From: Aliiroseovarius sp. M344
GTDB lineage: Bacteria > Pseudomonadota > Alphaproteobacteria > Rhodobacterales > Rhodobacteraceae
DNA length: 64,000 nt
Reading direction: 5' to 3'
Assembly: GCF_025140835.1 (NCBI RefSeq)
Contig: NZ_CP081153.1
Location: 310,001-374,000, forward strand
The position numbers and the translations under genes were made by a program. Shown here one piece after another: positions 45,647 through 54,634 of this stretch (positions are counted from its first letter, which is position 1; the number at the start of each line of letters is the position of its first letter). A model generated the notes under the pieces. It was not told where the DNA came from and searched no databases. It worked only from the letters and a program-made list of their open reading frames with translations.

Positions 45647-46669
45647 TCAGGCCGCCTCCCCGCGGCCTGAATTTCCAATCACTTGCGCCAAGGCAACAGG
45701 CTGTCCTGTTTGCGCCGACTGCGTCGCCGCCTCGGCCATCGCCAGCGCGGCAACACCGTCATGCAAATTGACCGGCATGGCCGACTTACCTTTTGCGGCC
45801 TCGACAAACGCAGCCCATTCGACTTTGTAGGCCGGCATGTAACGCTCTAGGAAAAAGTATGTTGGCTTGGCACTGCTGACGCCTGCAGTTGTCGATTTAA
45901 CGACTGTGTTTTCCAGAACGTTCTGCGCCTGAAGCAATCCTTCAGATCCCAGAACTTCAACACGCTGATCATAACCATAAACCGCACGGCGCGAATTCTT
46001 GATTACGGCAATACGCCCGTCCGCGTAGGTCAATGTGACAACGGCAGTATCAACATCGCCCGCAGCGCCAATTGCCGGATCAACGATAGATGACCCCACA
46101 GCTGACACGGAAACAGGGGCCTCACCCATGATGAAATTCGCCATATCGAAGTCGTGAATCATCATGTCGCGGAACAACCCGCCCGACACTTTGATGTATT
46201 CAACAGGTGGTGGCGCCGGATCGAAAGACGTGATCGACAGCAATTCGGTCTTGCCGATATCGCCAGCATCGATTGCAGCTTTTAGGGTTGCAAAGCTTGG
46301 GTCAAAACGACGGTTGAAACCGATCATAATACCAGCCGCTTTGTCACCCACGGCTCTCAGGCATTCGGAAGCGCGCTCAAGGCTCAGGTCCACTGGCTTT
46401 TCACACAGAACCGCCTTACCCGCTGATGCGGCAGCTTCAATCAGGTCGGAATGCGTGTCCGTTGATGTAGCAATAAGAACAGCGTCGATTGAAGGATCAG
46501 CAATAATCCCTTCTGACGAGCGAACATCGCAACCGTAGTTCGCTGCCAACGCCTGTGCATTCTTCTCGAAAGCATCAGAAACCGCAACGAGTTCACTTGC
46601 CGGGTGCGAAGATATCGCCTGTGCGTGAACATTCCCAATTCGACCTGCTCCAAGCAAACCAACTCGCAT
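45647..46669 (-). CDS. iolG: Inositol 2-dehydrogenase IolG
   Basis: This enzyme oxidises myo-inositol to 2-keto-myo-inositol with NAD+, the pathway's entry step. The protein has 340 residues from ATG 46669, with GGGAGG upstream; an open leader to 46741 crosses the operators and is unlikely. It has GLLGAGRIGNVHA at the N-terminus, the catalytic-lysine motif CEKPVD, and GGLFRDMMIHDFDMANF in the Gfo/Idh/MocA fold. It is the first gene of the operon, facing the regulator. Confidence 0.94.
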   Translation of the reverse strand: MRVGLLGAGRIGNVHAQAISSHPASELVAVSDAFEKNAQALAANYGCDVRSSEGIIADPSIDAVLIATSTDTHSDLIEAAASAGKAVLCEKPVDLSLERASECLRAVGDKAAGIMIGFNRRFDPSFATLKAAIDAGDIGKTELLSITSFDPAPPPVEYIKVSGGLFRDMMIHDFDMANFIMGEAPVSVSAVGSSIVDPAIGAAGDVDTAVVTLTYADGRIAVIKNSRRAVYGYDQRVEVLGSEGLLQAQNVLENTVVKSTTAGVSSAKPTYFFLERYMPAYKVEWAAFVEAAKGKSAMPVNLHDGVAALAMAEAATQSAQTGQPVALAQVIGNSGRGEAA

Positions 46670-46712
46670 TTTGATACCTCCCGATTCTTTGTTGACCTGA
46701 GCATTGGTGGCT

Positions 46713-46728
46713 TTGCACGCGGGTGCAA
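46713..46728. promoter_or_regulatory. LacI-type operator O1 in the iol divergent promoter region
   Basis: TTGCACGCGGGTGCAA is an inverted repeat (TTGCAC/GTGCAA around four bases). An identical copy lies at 46736. It sits between iolG and the LacI-family gene and matches the size and symmetry of operators of this regulator class. Confidence 0.82.
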
Positions 46729-46735
46729 GATATAT

Positions 46736-46751
46736 TTGCACGCGGGTGCAA
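46736..46751. promoter_or_regulatory. LacI-type operator O2
   Basis: This is the second identical TTGCACGCGGGTGCAA, with 23 bases between the starts of the two sites, about two DNA turns, so both face the same side. It likely works with O1 to repress iolG and the regulator. Confidence 0.82.
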
Positions 46752-46831
46752 AAATTTTCCGTCCCTCTCGTAAATAATGGACTTTTGCCCGGGATCGTGA
46801 GAACACTTCAAGTGAGGGGGACCAATAATAT

Positions 46832-47839
46832 ATGAGAAATCAGGACGGTTCTATTACTGCCGACGATGTCGCGGCCCTCGCTGGCGTCTCTCGCTGGACC
46901 GTAAACCGTGCCTTCAAGAAAGACGCCTCGATCTCGACCAAATCACGCGAGAAAGTCATGGAGGCGGCGGAAGCGATTGGCTACGTGCCTGACTTGCTAG
47001 CGACAAGCCTGGCGACGGACCGCACCAATCTTGTGGCGCTTCTGGTCGACGACTTCGCCAACCCCCACAAACTCGTCATGATGGAGCGTCTGACACGTAT
47101 CCTGCGCAAGAGCGGCTACGACACATTGCTTGTAAACACGAGCGATGAGGAGGACGCCTCAGCAGCGCTACTCAACGCCAGCCAAAGGCGGGTCGATGCC
47201 GCCGTTTTGATTGGGGTCAGCTTTAATGACCATAGTCTTGAGACAGCGCTGGGTGCAAAGAGGGTGAAGAAGCTCATCGTATTTGCCCGAATGTCGAGGA
47301 ACGACAACACGGTCTCGATTTGCTGCGATGATCGGGCTGCAATGATCGCCCTAACACAGCACGTCATTTCTTCGGGCTATCGTGTTCCGTTTTTTATCGC
47401 AGGCCCGCAAACCCAATCCGCTCATCTGCAACGCAAGGAAATTTTCTTGTCACAATGGGAAGAGAGCACCGGCACGCGACCGGAATTCGCAACAGTAGAG
47501 AGGTATGACCCCAAGTTGGCGTATGATCTTGTCGCTGAGCGGTTCGGTGGAATGCCTGTCTCAAGTTTGCCGGATGTTTTGGTCTGCGAAAACGATGCGC
47601 TGGCGATGGGGACGATCGATGCGATCCGAAACGAGCTTGGCTTACGCGTACCAGAAGATATCGCGGTCACTGGCTTCGATGACGTGCCCCAAGCCTTAAG
47701 TCCGCACTACCAGTTAACCACATACCGCCAACCCCTGACAGATATGGCAAACGCGTTGGTGGATGTCCTTGAAGGCAAGAAACGCACTAAAAAGATGAAT
47801 GCGTTTCTGGGGAACCTGATCGTTCGCAAAAGCGCGTAG
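46832..47839 (+). CDS. LacI-family transcriptional regulator of the inositol operon
   Basis: The 335-residue protein has an N-terminal helix-turn-helix (ITADDVAALAGVSRWTVNRAF, about 8-28), the hinge with ATSLATDRTN, and a periplasmic-binding-like effector domain ending ...PHYQLTTYRQPLTDMA. It is divergent from iolG with two operators between, so it probably represses the iol and inositol transport genes until an inositol intermediate is bound. The real effector is not known. Confidence 0.9.
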   Translation: MRNQDGSITADDVAALAGVSRWTVNRAFKKDASISTKSREKVMEAAEAIGYVPDLLATSLATDRTNLVALLVDDFANPHKLVMMERLTRILRKSGYDTLLVNTSDEEDASAALLNASQRRVDAAVLIGVSFNDHSLETALGAKRVKKLIVFARMSRNDNTVSICCDDRAAMIALTQHVISSGYRVPFFIAGPQTQSAHLQRKEIFLSQWEESTGTRPEFATVERYDPKLAYDLVAERFGGMPVSSLPDVLVCENDALAMGTIDAIRNELGLRVPEDIAVTGFDDVPQALSPHYQLTTYRQPLTDMANALVDVLEGKKRTKKMNAFLGNLIVRKSA

Positions 47840-48100
47840 CTGCTTTCGATTAGCTGCCTTGAAGGCATTTGCTGGGATCAGCCTTTCAGTACGCGATCTG
47901 GTTTGGCTCATCCAATGTTGATACGAAGCGCGCAAAGCGGATTTCAATGGCTGCTTTGGCGCAGCCCACCCTCCGTCGCTGCATCTGCGAACAAATGCTG
48001 CGTCAGCAACATGCCCAAACACCAATGACGGCAAAGTCCGCAGAGCCGCCGTTAGCGACTGGGTTAACAATAGGCCGGAAGGCTGGGCCAGCCCTTGCCT

Positions 48101-49081
48101 CTAAACCTCCAACACAATCTTCCCAATATGCGTACTGGTCTCCATCCGCGCGTGGGCTTTCGCCGCATCCACTAATGCAAATGTCTGATCCATGACCGGT
48201 GCAACACGTCCAGATTCAAGCAGAGGCCAAACCTTTTCGGCCAGTTCCTCAGCAATTCGCGCTTTGGCGAGGTCGGATTGTGGTCGCAGGGTTGACCCCG
48301 TCACGGTCAGGCGTTTGGCCATGATCATGGCGAAGTTGATCTCGGCCTTGGGGCCAGACAGGAAGGCGATGTGGACCATGCGGCCTTCGACCGCCAGCGC
48401 TTTGATGTTGCGCGCGATATAGTCGCCCCCCACCATGTCGAGGATCAGGTTCGGTCCGCCCTCAGGCTTCATCACCTCAACGAAATCCTCGGTCTTGTAG
48501 TTGATGGCCCGTTCCGCCCCCAGATCACGGCAGACGGCGCATTTCTCGTCTGAACCAGCTGTCGTGAAGACCCGCGCGCCAAAAGCATTGGCCAGCTGGA
48601 TCGCTGTCGTTCCGATGCCGGAGCTGCCACCATGCACCAAGAAACGTTCGCCCGCTTGCAACCCGCCGCGCATAAAGACGTTGGACCAGACGGTGAAGAA
48701 GGTTTCGGGCAGGCAGGCGGCCTCTTTCATCCCCATGCCATCGGGCACGCGCAGGGCATGGGCCGCAGGTGTGGTCACGTATTCCGCATAGCCGCCACCG
48801 GGCAGCAGGGCGCAGACCTTGTCGCCCACAGCCCATTGCGTGACACCGTCGCCCAGCGCTGCAACCTCGCCCGAAGCCTCAAGGCCGGGCAGGGGGCTGG
48901 CGGTAGGGGGCGGGGCATAAGCGCCTGCGCGTTGAAGCGCATCAGGCCGGTTCACACCGGCGAAGGCCACGCGGATCAGAATCTCGCCGGGGCCGGGGGG
49001 CGGAACGGGCTGTTCTGACAGCTTCAGAACTTCGGGCCCGCCCGGTTCGGTGATCTCAATCGCGCGCATGGTCTCAATCAT
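48101..49081 (-). CDS. NAD(P)H:quinone oxidoreductase (zinc-free MDR family)
   Basis: The protein has 326 residues from ATG 49081, with GAGGA upstream, overlapping coq9 by eight bases. It is a QOR-type medium-chain reductase: GVNRPDALQRAG near 55, FLVHGGSSGIGTTAIQLA with the NADPH-binding motif, and no structural zinc cysteines. It is coupled to coq9, suggesting ubiquinone-related metabolism or detoxification. A gap of 261 bases (47840-48100) after it holds nothing I can recognise. Confidence 0.9.
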   Translation of the reverse strand: MIETMRAIEITEPGGPEVLKLSEQPVPPPGPGEILIRVAFAGVNRPDALQRAGAYAPPPTASPLPGLEASGEVAALGDGVTQWAVGDKVCALLPGGGYAEYVTTPAAHALRVPDGMGMKEAACLPETFFTVWSNVFMRGGLQAGERFLVHGGSSGIGTTAIQLANAFGARVFTTAGSDEKCAVCRDLGAERAINYKTEDFVEVMKPEGGPNLILDMVGGDYIARNIKALAVEGRMVHIAFLSGPKAEINFAMIMAKRLTVTGSTLRPQSDLAKARIAEELAEKVWPLLESGRVAPVMDQTFALVDAAKAHARMETSTHIGKIVLEV

Positions 49082-49766
49082 TCTTTGTCCTCGTGTCTTC
49101 TGGTTGCCAACGACCCGGATAGTTCGGGTTCGGCCCACCCGGCGCTTTAATCCCGTCCAGAATTTTCCCCGGCCCAGACATGAACGCCTTGTAAAGCGCG
49201 CTGCCGCGGGCTTGGCCTTTGATCTTCTCGATCTTCATGACGTCGTCTATCCGACGGTCAAGAAAAGCCCATGTGGCTTCGCTGCCTTCTGTCTCATCGC
49301 CTAACCAGAAGAGTACCACCGAGGAATAGACAGCCGACAGCGTGGCGCGTTTCGTGTACCAGTTCAGGTCAGTCGATTTGTCGCCCAAGGTTTCCCAGAT
49401 CAAGCCGCAAGTCTGCCAAAGCGCGGCAGCACCGTCGCCTGCATTTTGAGGAAGGGCAAAGAACGCCATGCCTTTGCGTACAAGCTCCTTATCGGCAACC
49501 TCTAACCGATAGCGCACACCGGCCGCGATTCGGTCGCGAAACCGCATACCATCCAGGTCGGCGACTTTCAGACGGGCCACCATGTCCTCGTCCCCCTTGC
49601 GGTGATATGCCAGCGCAAGGTCCAGCGCGCCGCGCGGGAACATGGCGCGGGCCTCGTCCTCGGTCAGGTCGCAATCATGTGCGGCGGCGATCAGGGTCGC
49701 ATCGCTCCACCCGTCAAACGGGACATGAGCAATGGCCGCTTCCAGCATTTTCTCTTTCTCGATCAT
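49074..49766 (-). CDS. coq9: COQ9 family protein (ubiquinone biosynthesis)
   Basis: The protein has 230 residues from ATG 49766, with GAGGA upstream. It resembles COQ9: a TetR-like N-terminal helical part (FDGWSDATLIAAAHDCDL...) and the C-terminal DDVMKIEKIKGQARG segment. COQ9 binds lipid and helps COQ7 hydroxylate the quinone ring. A frame continues upstream to 49844, but that part lacks family character. Confidence 0.9.
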   Translation of the reverse strand: MIEKEKMLEAAIAHVPFDGWSDATLIAAAHDCDLTEDEARAMFPRGALDLALAYHRKGDEDMVARLKVADLDGMRFRDRIAAGVRYRLEVADKELVRKGMAFFALPQNAGDGAAALWQTCGLIWETLGDKSTDLNWYTKRATLSAVYSSVVLFWLGDETEGSEATWAFLDRRIDDVMKIEKIKGQARGSALYKAFMSGPGKILDGIKAPGGPNPNYPGRWQPEDTRTKND

Positions 49767-49874
49767 GTGCGGTCCTCGCGTCTGAGGGTGAACTGGACAA
49801 ATGCAGTCATGGGTGTTAGATGAGCGCTTCCTGCAATTCTGCAAACTCTAACTTAGAAAGGTGGTGACAACCAC

Positions 49875-50081
49875 ATGCAGGTTTCGGTTCGCGATAACAA
49901 CGTAGACCAGGCGCTTCGTGCGCTGAAGAAGAAACTTCAGCGTGAAGGTGTCTTCCGCGAAATGAAGCTTCGGCAACATTTCGAGAAGCCCTCCGAGAAG
50001 AAAGCGCGCGAGAAGGCTGAAGCGATTCGCCGTCAGCGCAAGCTGGCTCGGAAGAAAGCACAACGCGAAGGTATGATGTAA
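49875..50081 (+). CDS. rpsU: 30S ribosomal protein S21
   Basis: The 68-residue basic protein has [20 protein letters not shown] and a charged C-terminal [15 protein letters not shown], the S21 pattern. It is on its own transcript: AAAGG lies upstream and a strong hairpin follows. Confidence 0.97.
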   Translation: MQVSVRDNNVDQALRALKKKLQREGVFREMKLRQHFEKPSEKKAREKAEAIRRQRKLARKKAQREGMM

Positions 50082-50132
50082 GTCATCCCCAAGCGACCCG
50101 GCGAGTGGGTTGTCAACTGCTCGCCAAAAACG

Positions 50133-50167
50133 ACCCCCGCAGCAGCCGCTTCGGGGGTTTGTTTTTT
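50133..50167 (+). terminator. Rho-independent terminator of rpsU
   Basis: ACCCCCG and CGGGGGT pair around a short loop and are followed by TTGTTTTTT. It lies about 50 bases past the rpsU stop and just before the convergent ornithine-cyclodeaminase gene. Confidence 0.9.
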
Positions 50168-50178
50168 CTGGCGTGGCG

Positions 50179-51096
50179 CTATTGCGCAGCACGCCACGCG
50201 TCCAGAATATATCGGCTGGTCATCAGGTCCAGGTGCGCCCCGCCGCCATTCTTGTAAAGCGTGATGTCACCGGGTTGGCGGGTAAACACGCCGGCCTTTT
50301 GGTCGTAAAGGTCCCCCACTACATCGTCGCGGGTGATGACGCCACGCGCCAGAGGGTCTTTGAATTCACCAATATGGTCCAGCACGGTGTCGCGACTGTC
50401 CATGAACAGGCGGGCACGGGTTAACGCGGTGTCGTCCGCCTCGCGCATGTCTGCGCGATAAGCGCCGATCAGGTCCAGATGCTGGCCGGGTTTCAACCAA
50501 TTGCCATTGATCAAAGGATCCGTGGTCATGGTGGCCGAAGTGATGATGTCGGCCTGCGTTACGCCGTCCTCAAGTTCTGCGATGGCGTCGGTCTTGTCAC
50601 ACTCGTCCGCAAATCTCCTGGCGCCATCCGGGCTGCGGTTCCAGACTAGGAATCGAGCTTGCGGAAACAGGGCCTTATAGGCGTCGCGCAGGTTTCGCCC
50701 GACCGTACCAGCGCCAACGATCAGGATGACTTTGCTGTCAGGGCGCGCCAGCAACCGCGCGCCAAGCACGCTGTCACCAGCGGTTTTCCATTTTGTAACC
50801 AAGTGGAAATCGACGATGGCGTCTAACAGGCCGGTGATGTCGTCGTAAAGGTTCACCGCGCCGTGGATCATTGGCTCGCCCCGTCCCGGATTGCCGGGCA
50901 TGATATTGGCTGTTTTTACCGCAATACCCAAACCGTCAATCCACGCCGAGCGGGTCAGCATCGTGTCATCGCCGCGATACAAAAACGTGTCGCCGATTTG
51001 GGCTTTAGGGCGGGCATGGCCTTGGATAAGGGCGTCAGTCAACCTGCGCCAATCCAGAAGCTCCTCGGCCAGAAATGGGATCATGTCCGGGGTCAT
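50179..51096 (-). CDS. Ornithine cyclodeaminase/mu-crystallin family protein
   Basis: The protein has 305 residues from ATG 51096, in ATGA overlap with the HAD gene; an upstream frame to 51177 overlaps that gene and is unlikely. It has the NAD-binding ILIVGAGTVGRNLRDAY (about 123-139) and GRGEPMIHGAVNLYDDITG, typical of the family, which includes ornithine cyclodeaminase, alanine dehydrogenase and ketimine reductases. The specific reaction cannot be assigned. Confidence 0.87.
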   Translation of the reverse strand: MTPDMIPFLAEELLDWRRLTDALIQGHARPKAQIGDTFLYRGDDTMLTRSAWIDGLGIAVKTANIMPGNPGRGEPMIHGAVNLYDDITGLLDAIVDFHLVTKWKTAGDSVLGARLLARPDSKVILIVGAGTVGRNLRDAYKALFPQARFLVWNRSPDGARRFADECDKTDAIAELEDGVTQADIITSATMTTDPLINGNWLKPGQHLDLIGAYRADMREADDTALTRARLFMDSRDTVLDHIGEFKDPLARGVITRDDVVGDLYDQKAGVFTRQPGDITLYKNGGGAHLDLMTSRYILDAWRAAQ

Positions 51097-51734
51097 AAAT
51101 CCGACCCTTCGATCAGCCCAAGACCGATAATATGATCGGCCCATTGCTCTGGTGAGACGAAGTGGTGGGTTCGCCATCCACGCTGGGCGGCAGCAGCAAT
51201 ATTATCTGCGCGGTCGTCTACGAACAGCAAACCATCAGGTGTAACGCCGCAATCCGCCTCGACCATCTCATAGATACGAGCATCTGGTTTGATCACGCCC
51301 ATATGGCCCGAAATATAGGGGCGGTCGAAATCGGACAGAAAGTCGAATTTTGTCTTCGCCAGTTCAAAAGTTTCGCGGCCGAAATTGGACAGCGCGAATA
51401 CCGGAACATTGCGCGCCTTCAGTGCGTGCAGCGTTTTGACAGATAAACTGATGGCGGGTTGCGCCAAGTCCAGCCAGCGATCATGCCACATCAGAATTTC
51501 CGTGCGAAAATCGGTATTCGCCTCGGCCGTTTCATCGATCACCTGTCGAAATCCCTCGCCCCTATCGATCCGGTCATTCATCGCATGAAGGTCAACGGCG
51601 CCAAACATCTGTCGGCGCCGATCTGGTCCGATCCACTGGTCATACTGTTCTTCGGGTTGCCAGCGAATAAGCACATTGCCGATGTCAAAGACAACGGCAT
51701 CGGGTTGGGCGGTTTTGGGGTCGGTTTGGATCAT
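51093..51734 (-). CDS. HAD-superfamily hydrolase (YihX-like)
   Basis: The 213-residue haloacid-dehalogenase fold protein has the catalytic FDIGNVL (D17; the second Asp is replaced by Gly as in YihX-type phosphatases), motif II LSNFGRET, and the Lys/acidic motifs in GVIKPDARIYE and FVDDRADNI. It probably dephosphorylates a sugar phosphate or similar, substrate unknown. It overlaps the ornithine-cyclodeaminase-like gene (ATGA). Confidence 0.9.
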   Translation of the reverse strand: MIQTDPKTAQPDAVVFDIGNVLIRWQPEEQYDQWIGPDRRRQMFGAVDLHAMNDRIDRGEGFRQVIDETAEANTDFRTEILMWHDRWLDLAQPAISLSVKTLHALKARNVPVFALSNFGRETFELAKTKFDFLSDFDRPYISGHMGVIKPDARIYEMVEADCGVTPDGLLFVDDRADNIAAAAQRGWRTHHFVSPEQWADHIIGLGLIEGSDL

Positions 51735-51790
51735 TCCCAGACCCTAGCGCAGCATAATGCGATTGCAAGCGAGGTTTGCAGACCAATGCC

Positions 51791-52159
51791 CTAGCCGCGA
51801 TCTGAGCTTCCATGGAAGGCGATGACATTTGCCAAATCCTCGGTCGGGATGTCAGCCGACACGCAGGCATGGGCATTAGCGATGTGATTGAACAGCGACC
51901 CGTCAGAGAAGAACGTAGACCTGGTCACAAAGATAACACGGGCGTCCGGCGCCCGGAACGCCGCATAATCCGCCAACGCCAACCCTTTTCCGCCTTCAAG
52001 GTCAGAATTCAACACCACCACGTCAAATGGCTGTTGATCGAGCAAATCGGTCGCGTCGCCTGAGGAATGCGCGCGGGCAACGGTAATGCCTTGCCGAAAC
52101 AAGTGACTGGACCAAAGTTTGGCCAGGTCCGGGTTGGCTTCCACGATCAGAACCCGCAT
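51791..52159 (-). CDS. Degenerate receiver-domain protein (pseudo-response regulator)
   Basis: This 122-residue stand-alone receiver fold begins MRVLIVEANPDLAKLW. Where a phospho-acceptor Asp is expected, the sequence reads VVVLNSDL, so it is Asn51. The switch Lys near the end of a normal receiver also is not apparent (ACVSADIP). It has no output domain. It probably binds a partner without phosphorylation. Confidence 0.72.
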   Translation of the reverse strand: MRVLIVEANPDLAKLWSSHLFRQGITVARAHSSGDATDLLDQQPFDVVVLNSDLEGGKGLALADYAAFRAPDARVIFVTRSTFFSDGSLFNHIANAHACVSADIPTEDLANVIAFHGSSDRG

Positions 52160-52357
52160 TTGCTACACTCCACCTTTCAGGATCGCACGAACAAGAACGC
52201 TTATCTATCTGGAAGCAGCGCAATGGTTAATGGGACATTTCGCGCAGAGTTCTCATGGATGACGTTTTGCGCAGAAGGCTTGCCGCATATGCCTCCGATA
52301 GCCATTGTCTTTTGCGCCATTTTCCGCTTCAACCCCTGCAGGACAAGGAAGCGCGCG

Positions 52358-52729
52358 ATGACCACCTGGATAACGATCTGTGACACCTGCAAACGGGAAG
52401 ATTGGGATGCGACGAGCAATCCATTGACGGATGGAGAGGTTCTGGCTGCGCTGATTGAAGAACGGGCCGAAGGTTCCGTGGTCAAAACCCGACGCGTGTC
52501 TTGCCTGATGGGTTGTGACAACAGCTGCAATGTCGCAATCCAAGCCGATGGAAAACTGGCTTATACGCTGGGTAAATTCGATCCAACGGATGAGGCCGCG
52601 CAGGGGGTTGTGGACTATGCCAAGGCCCATGCAGCTAGCGCATCAGGCCAGGTGCCCTATCGCGAATGGCCACAGGCTGTGAAAGGGCATTTTGTCACGC
52701 GCCATATGCCGCTGCCAGATAGCGAATGA
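52358..52729 (+). CDS. DUF1636 metal-binding protein linked to cobalamin synthesis
   Basis: The protein has 123 residues from ATG 52358 (AAGGA upstream). Four cysteines in CDTCKR and CLMGCDNSC can bind a metal or cluster. The family (DUF1636) tends to lie in cob operons, as here, where its stop overlaps the cobC start (ATGA). Function is not defined. It may handle cobalt or metal insertion. Confidence 0.8.
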   Translation: MTTWITICDTCKREDWDATSNPLTDGEVLAALIEERAEGSVVKTRRVSCLMGCDNSCNVAIQADGKLAYTLGKFDPTDEAAQGVVDYAKAHAASASGQVPYREWPQAVKGHFVTRHMPLPDSE

Positions 52730-53673
52730 CCAAGCCCGCACAGATCCGCGACCACGGCGGCGGTCTTGATGCCGCGATGGCCAAGTATGGTGGGTCACGC
52801 AGCGATTGGCTTGATTTGTCCACGGGGATTAATCCAGAGCCTTATCCAGTGGGAACCATCGCGCCCCACGCATGGGCAAGCCTGCCAGACGCGGGCGCGT
52901 TCGATGCTCTGCAAGCGGCGGCGCGGCGGTTCTGGTCTGTCCCAAATGATGCGGCCGTTTTGGCAGCGCCCGGAGCCTCCGCTCTGATCGCACGAATTCC
53001 GGCATTGCTCCTGCCTTCGCGAGCCGTGATCGCGGGACCAACCTATAACGAACACGCCGCCAGCTTTCGCGCCCAAGGGTGGCAAATTGCAGACCATGGC
53101 GACGGCGATGCGCGAGTGATCGTCCATCCTAACAATCCGGATGGTCATGTTTGGGACGCCCCCAACTTTAACCAATCTATCACCGTGATTGACGAAAGCT
53201 TCTGCGATGTCGACCCGAAGATCAGCCATATTCAGACAGCAACGCAGCCGGGCACATTGATCCTGAAAAGTTTTGGCAAATTCTGGGGGCTGGCCGGGTT
53301 GCGCCTTGGGTTTGCCATCGGCGATCCTGACCTGATCGCGCGACTGCGCGAGGCGATTGGTCCGTGGCAAGTCTCTGGCCCGGCACTGGCCATCGGCGCG
53401 CGCGCGTTGACCGATGACCAATGGGCTGAGCAAACACGCGAGCGGCTTGGCGACGATGCTGCTCGTTTGGACGCTCTGATGACAGACAACGGGGCCACGC
53501 TGGTTGGCGGCACCTCGCTGTTCCGGCTTTATGATGTCGGGAACGCAGCACATTGGCAGGATCGTCTGGCCAAGCGCCATATCTGGTCACGTGTTTTCCC
53601 GTATTCCAGCAAATGGCTTCGGCTTGGCCTGCCGCCTTCGTCCGGTTGGCGCCAGCTAGAGGCCGCACTATGA
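52726..53673 (+). CDS. cobC: Threonine-phosphate decarboxylase (CobC, CobD of Salmonella)
   Basis: This PLP enzyme makes (R)-1-amino-2-propanol phosphate, the linker of the cobalamin nucleotide loop. The 315-residue fold-I protein has LSTGINPEPYP near 31-41, IVHPNNPDG (132-140), and the PLP lysine K185 in SFGKFWGLAGLRLGF. It is coupled at both ends: to DUF1636 (4 bases) and cbiB (4 bases). Confidence 0.92.
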   Translation: MTKPAQIRDHGGGLDAAMAKYGGSRSDWLDLSTGINPEPYPVGTIAPHAWASLPDAGAFDALQAAARRFWSVPNDAAVLAAPGASALIARIPALLLPSRAVIAGPTYNEHAASFRAQGWQIADHGDGDARVIVHPNNPDGHVWDAPNFNQSITVIDESFCDVDPKISHIQTATQPGTLILKSFGKFWGLAGLRLGFAIGDPDLIARLREAIGPWQVSGPALAIGARALTDDQWAEQTRERLGDDAARLDALMTDNGATLVGGTSLFRLYDVGNAAHWQDRLAKRHIWSRVFPYSSKWLRLGLPPSSGWRQLEAAL

Positions 53674-54587
53674 GTGGTGCCGCTATTCTAGCCCTTGCTC
53701 TGCTTCTGGATGCCCTGCTGGGCGAACCAGATTGGGCATGGAAGCGCGTGCCGCATCCGGCCGTTCTGATGGGCAAAGCAATCGGCTGGTTAGACGCAAC
53801 CTTTAACGATGGTGAAAAGCCTTTGGCGAAGGGCGCGTTGGGCATTCTGTCGTTTTGCGCGGTCGCCGCGATCATCGGACTGGCCCTTGCGGATGCGTCA
53901 TTCGGTGGCGTGTTTGAGGTGCTTGTGGTTGCCATACTTCTGGCACAGAAATCGCTGACCCAGCATGTGCAGGCGGTCGCGGATGCGCTGCGGAAGTCCG
54001 TGGCCGACGGGCGCACCGCGGTAGCTATGATCGTCGGGCGGGACACGGCGGATTTGGACGGTCCGGCCATATCTCGCGGCGCCATTGAAAGCGCAGCAGA
54101 AAACTTCTCGGATGGGGTCGTTGCTCCCGCGTTCTGGTTTCTTGTCGCAGGACTTCCCGGGATACTGATCTATAAGCTGGTGAATACAGCCGATAGCATG
54201 ATCGGCTACCGCACCGAACGTCATGAGGAGTTCGGTAAATTTGCAGCTCGGCTGGACGATGTGATGAATTTGGTTCCTGCGCGCCTGACGGCCTTGTTGT
54301 TCATGCTGGCCCGCAGAAACACCGCCGCGTGGCGTGTTGTCCGCCGCGATGCCCCTTTGCACCGATCCCCCAATGCAGGCTGGCCCGAAGCGGCAATGGC
54401 CGCGACCCTGAATGTCGCCCTTTCGGGCCCCCGGTCATACGAGGGCGAGACGTGTGACTTTCCGTGGGTGAATGGCGATGGCGCGCATGACATTGGGTCG
54501 AAAGAGATAGACCAAGCGGTCGATATGCTTTGGGCTGGCTGGCTGGCTCTGTTCGGTATTGTGATCGTGCTGGCGGTTGTCACCTAG
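53670..54587 (+). CDS. cbiB: Adenosylcobinamide-phosphate synthase CbiB
   Basis: The protein has 305 residues from ATG 53670, overlapping the cobC stop (ATGA). It is a multi-spanning inner-membrane protein with LLLDALLGEPDWAWKRVPHPAVLMG at the start and the family motif DRDTADL-like (here GRDTADLDGPAISRGAIESAAENFSDG), the site that amidates adenosylcobyric acid with aminopropanol. It completes a coupled cob trio with cobC. (In Pseudomonas nomenclature this gene is cobD.). Confidence 0.93.
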   Translation: MSGAAILALALLLDALLGEPDWAWKRVPHPAVLMGKAIGWLDATFNDGEKPLAKGALGILSFCAVAAIIGLALADASFGGVFEVLVVAILLAQKSLTQHVQAVADALRKSVADGRTAVAMIVGRDTADLDGPAISRGAIESAAENFSDGVVAPAFWFLVAGLPGILIYKLVNTADSMIGYRTERHEEFGKFAARLDDVMNLVPARLTALLFMLARRNTAAWRVVRRDAPLHRSPNAGWPEAAMAATLNVALSGPRSYEGETCDFPWVNGDGAHDIGSKEIDQAVDMLWAGWLALFGIVIVLAVVT

Positions 54588-54634
54588 CTCCAATCAGGTA
54601 ACGTTCACGCCTGTACAGTAAACGAGGGCACACG

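Noticed and set aside
44633-45670. A 345-codon plus-strand frame opposite the binding-protein gene
   Set aside because: It is antisense to a clear signal-peptide-bearing periplasmic protein and shows no recognisable motifs.
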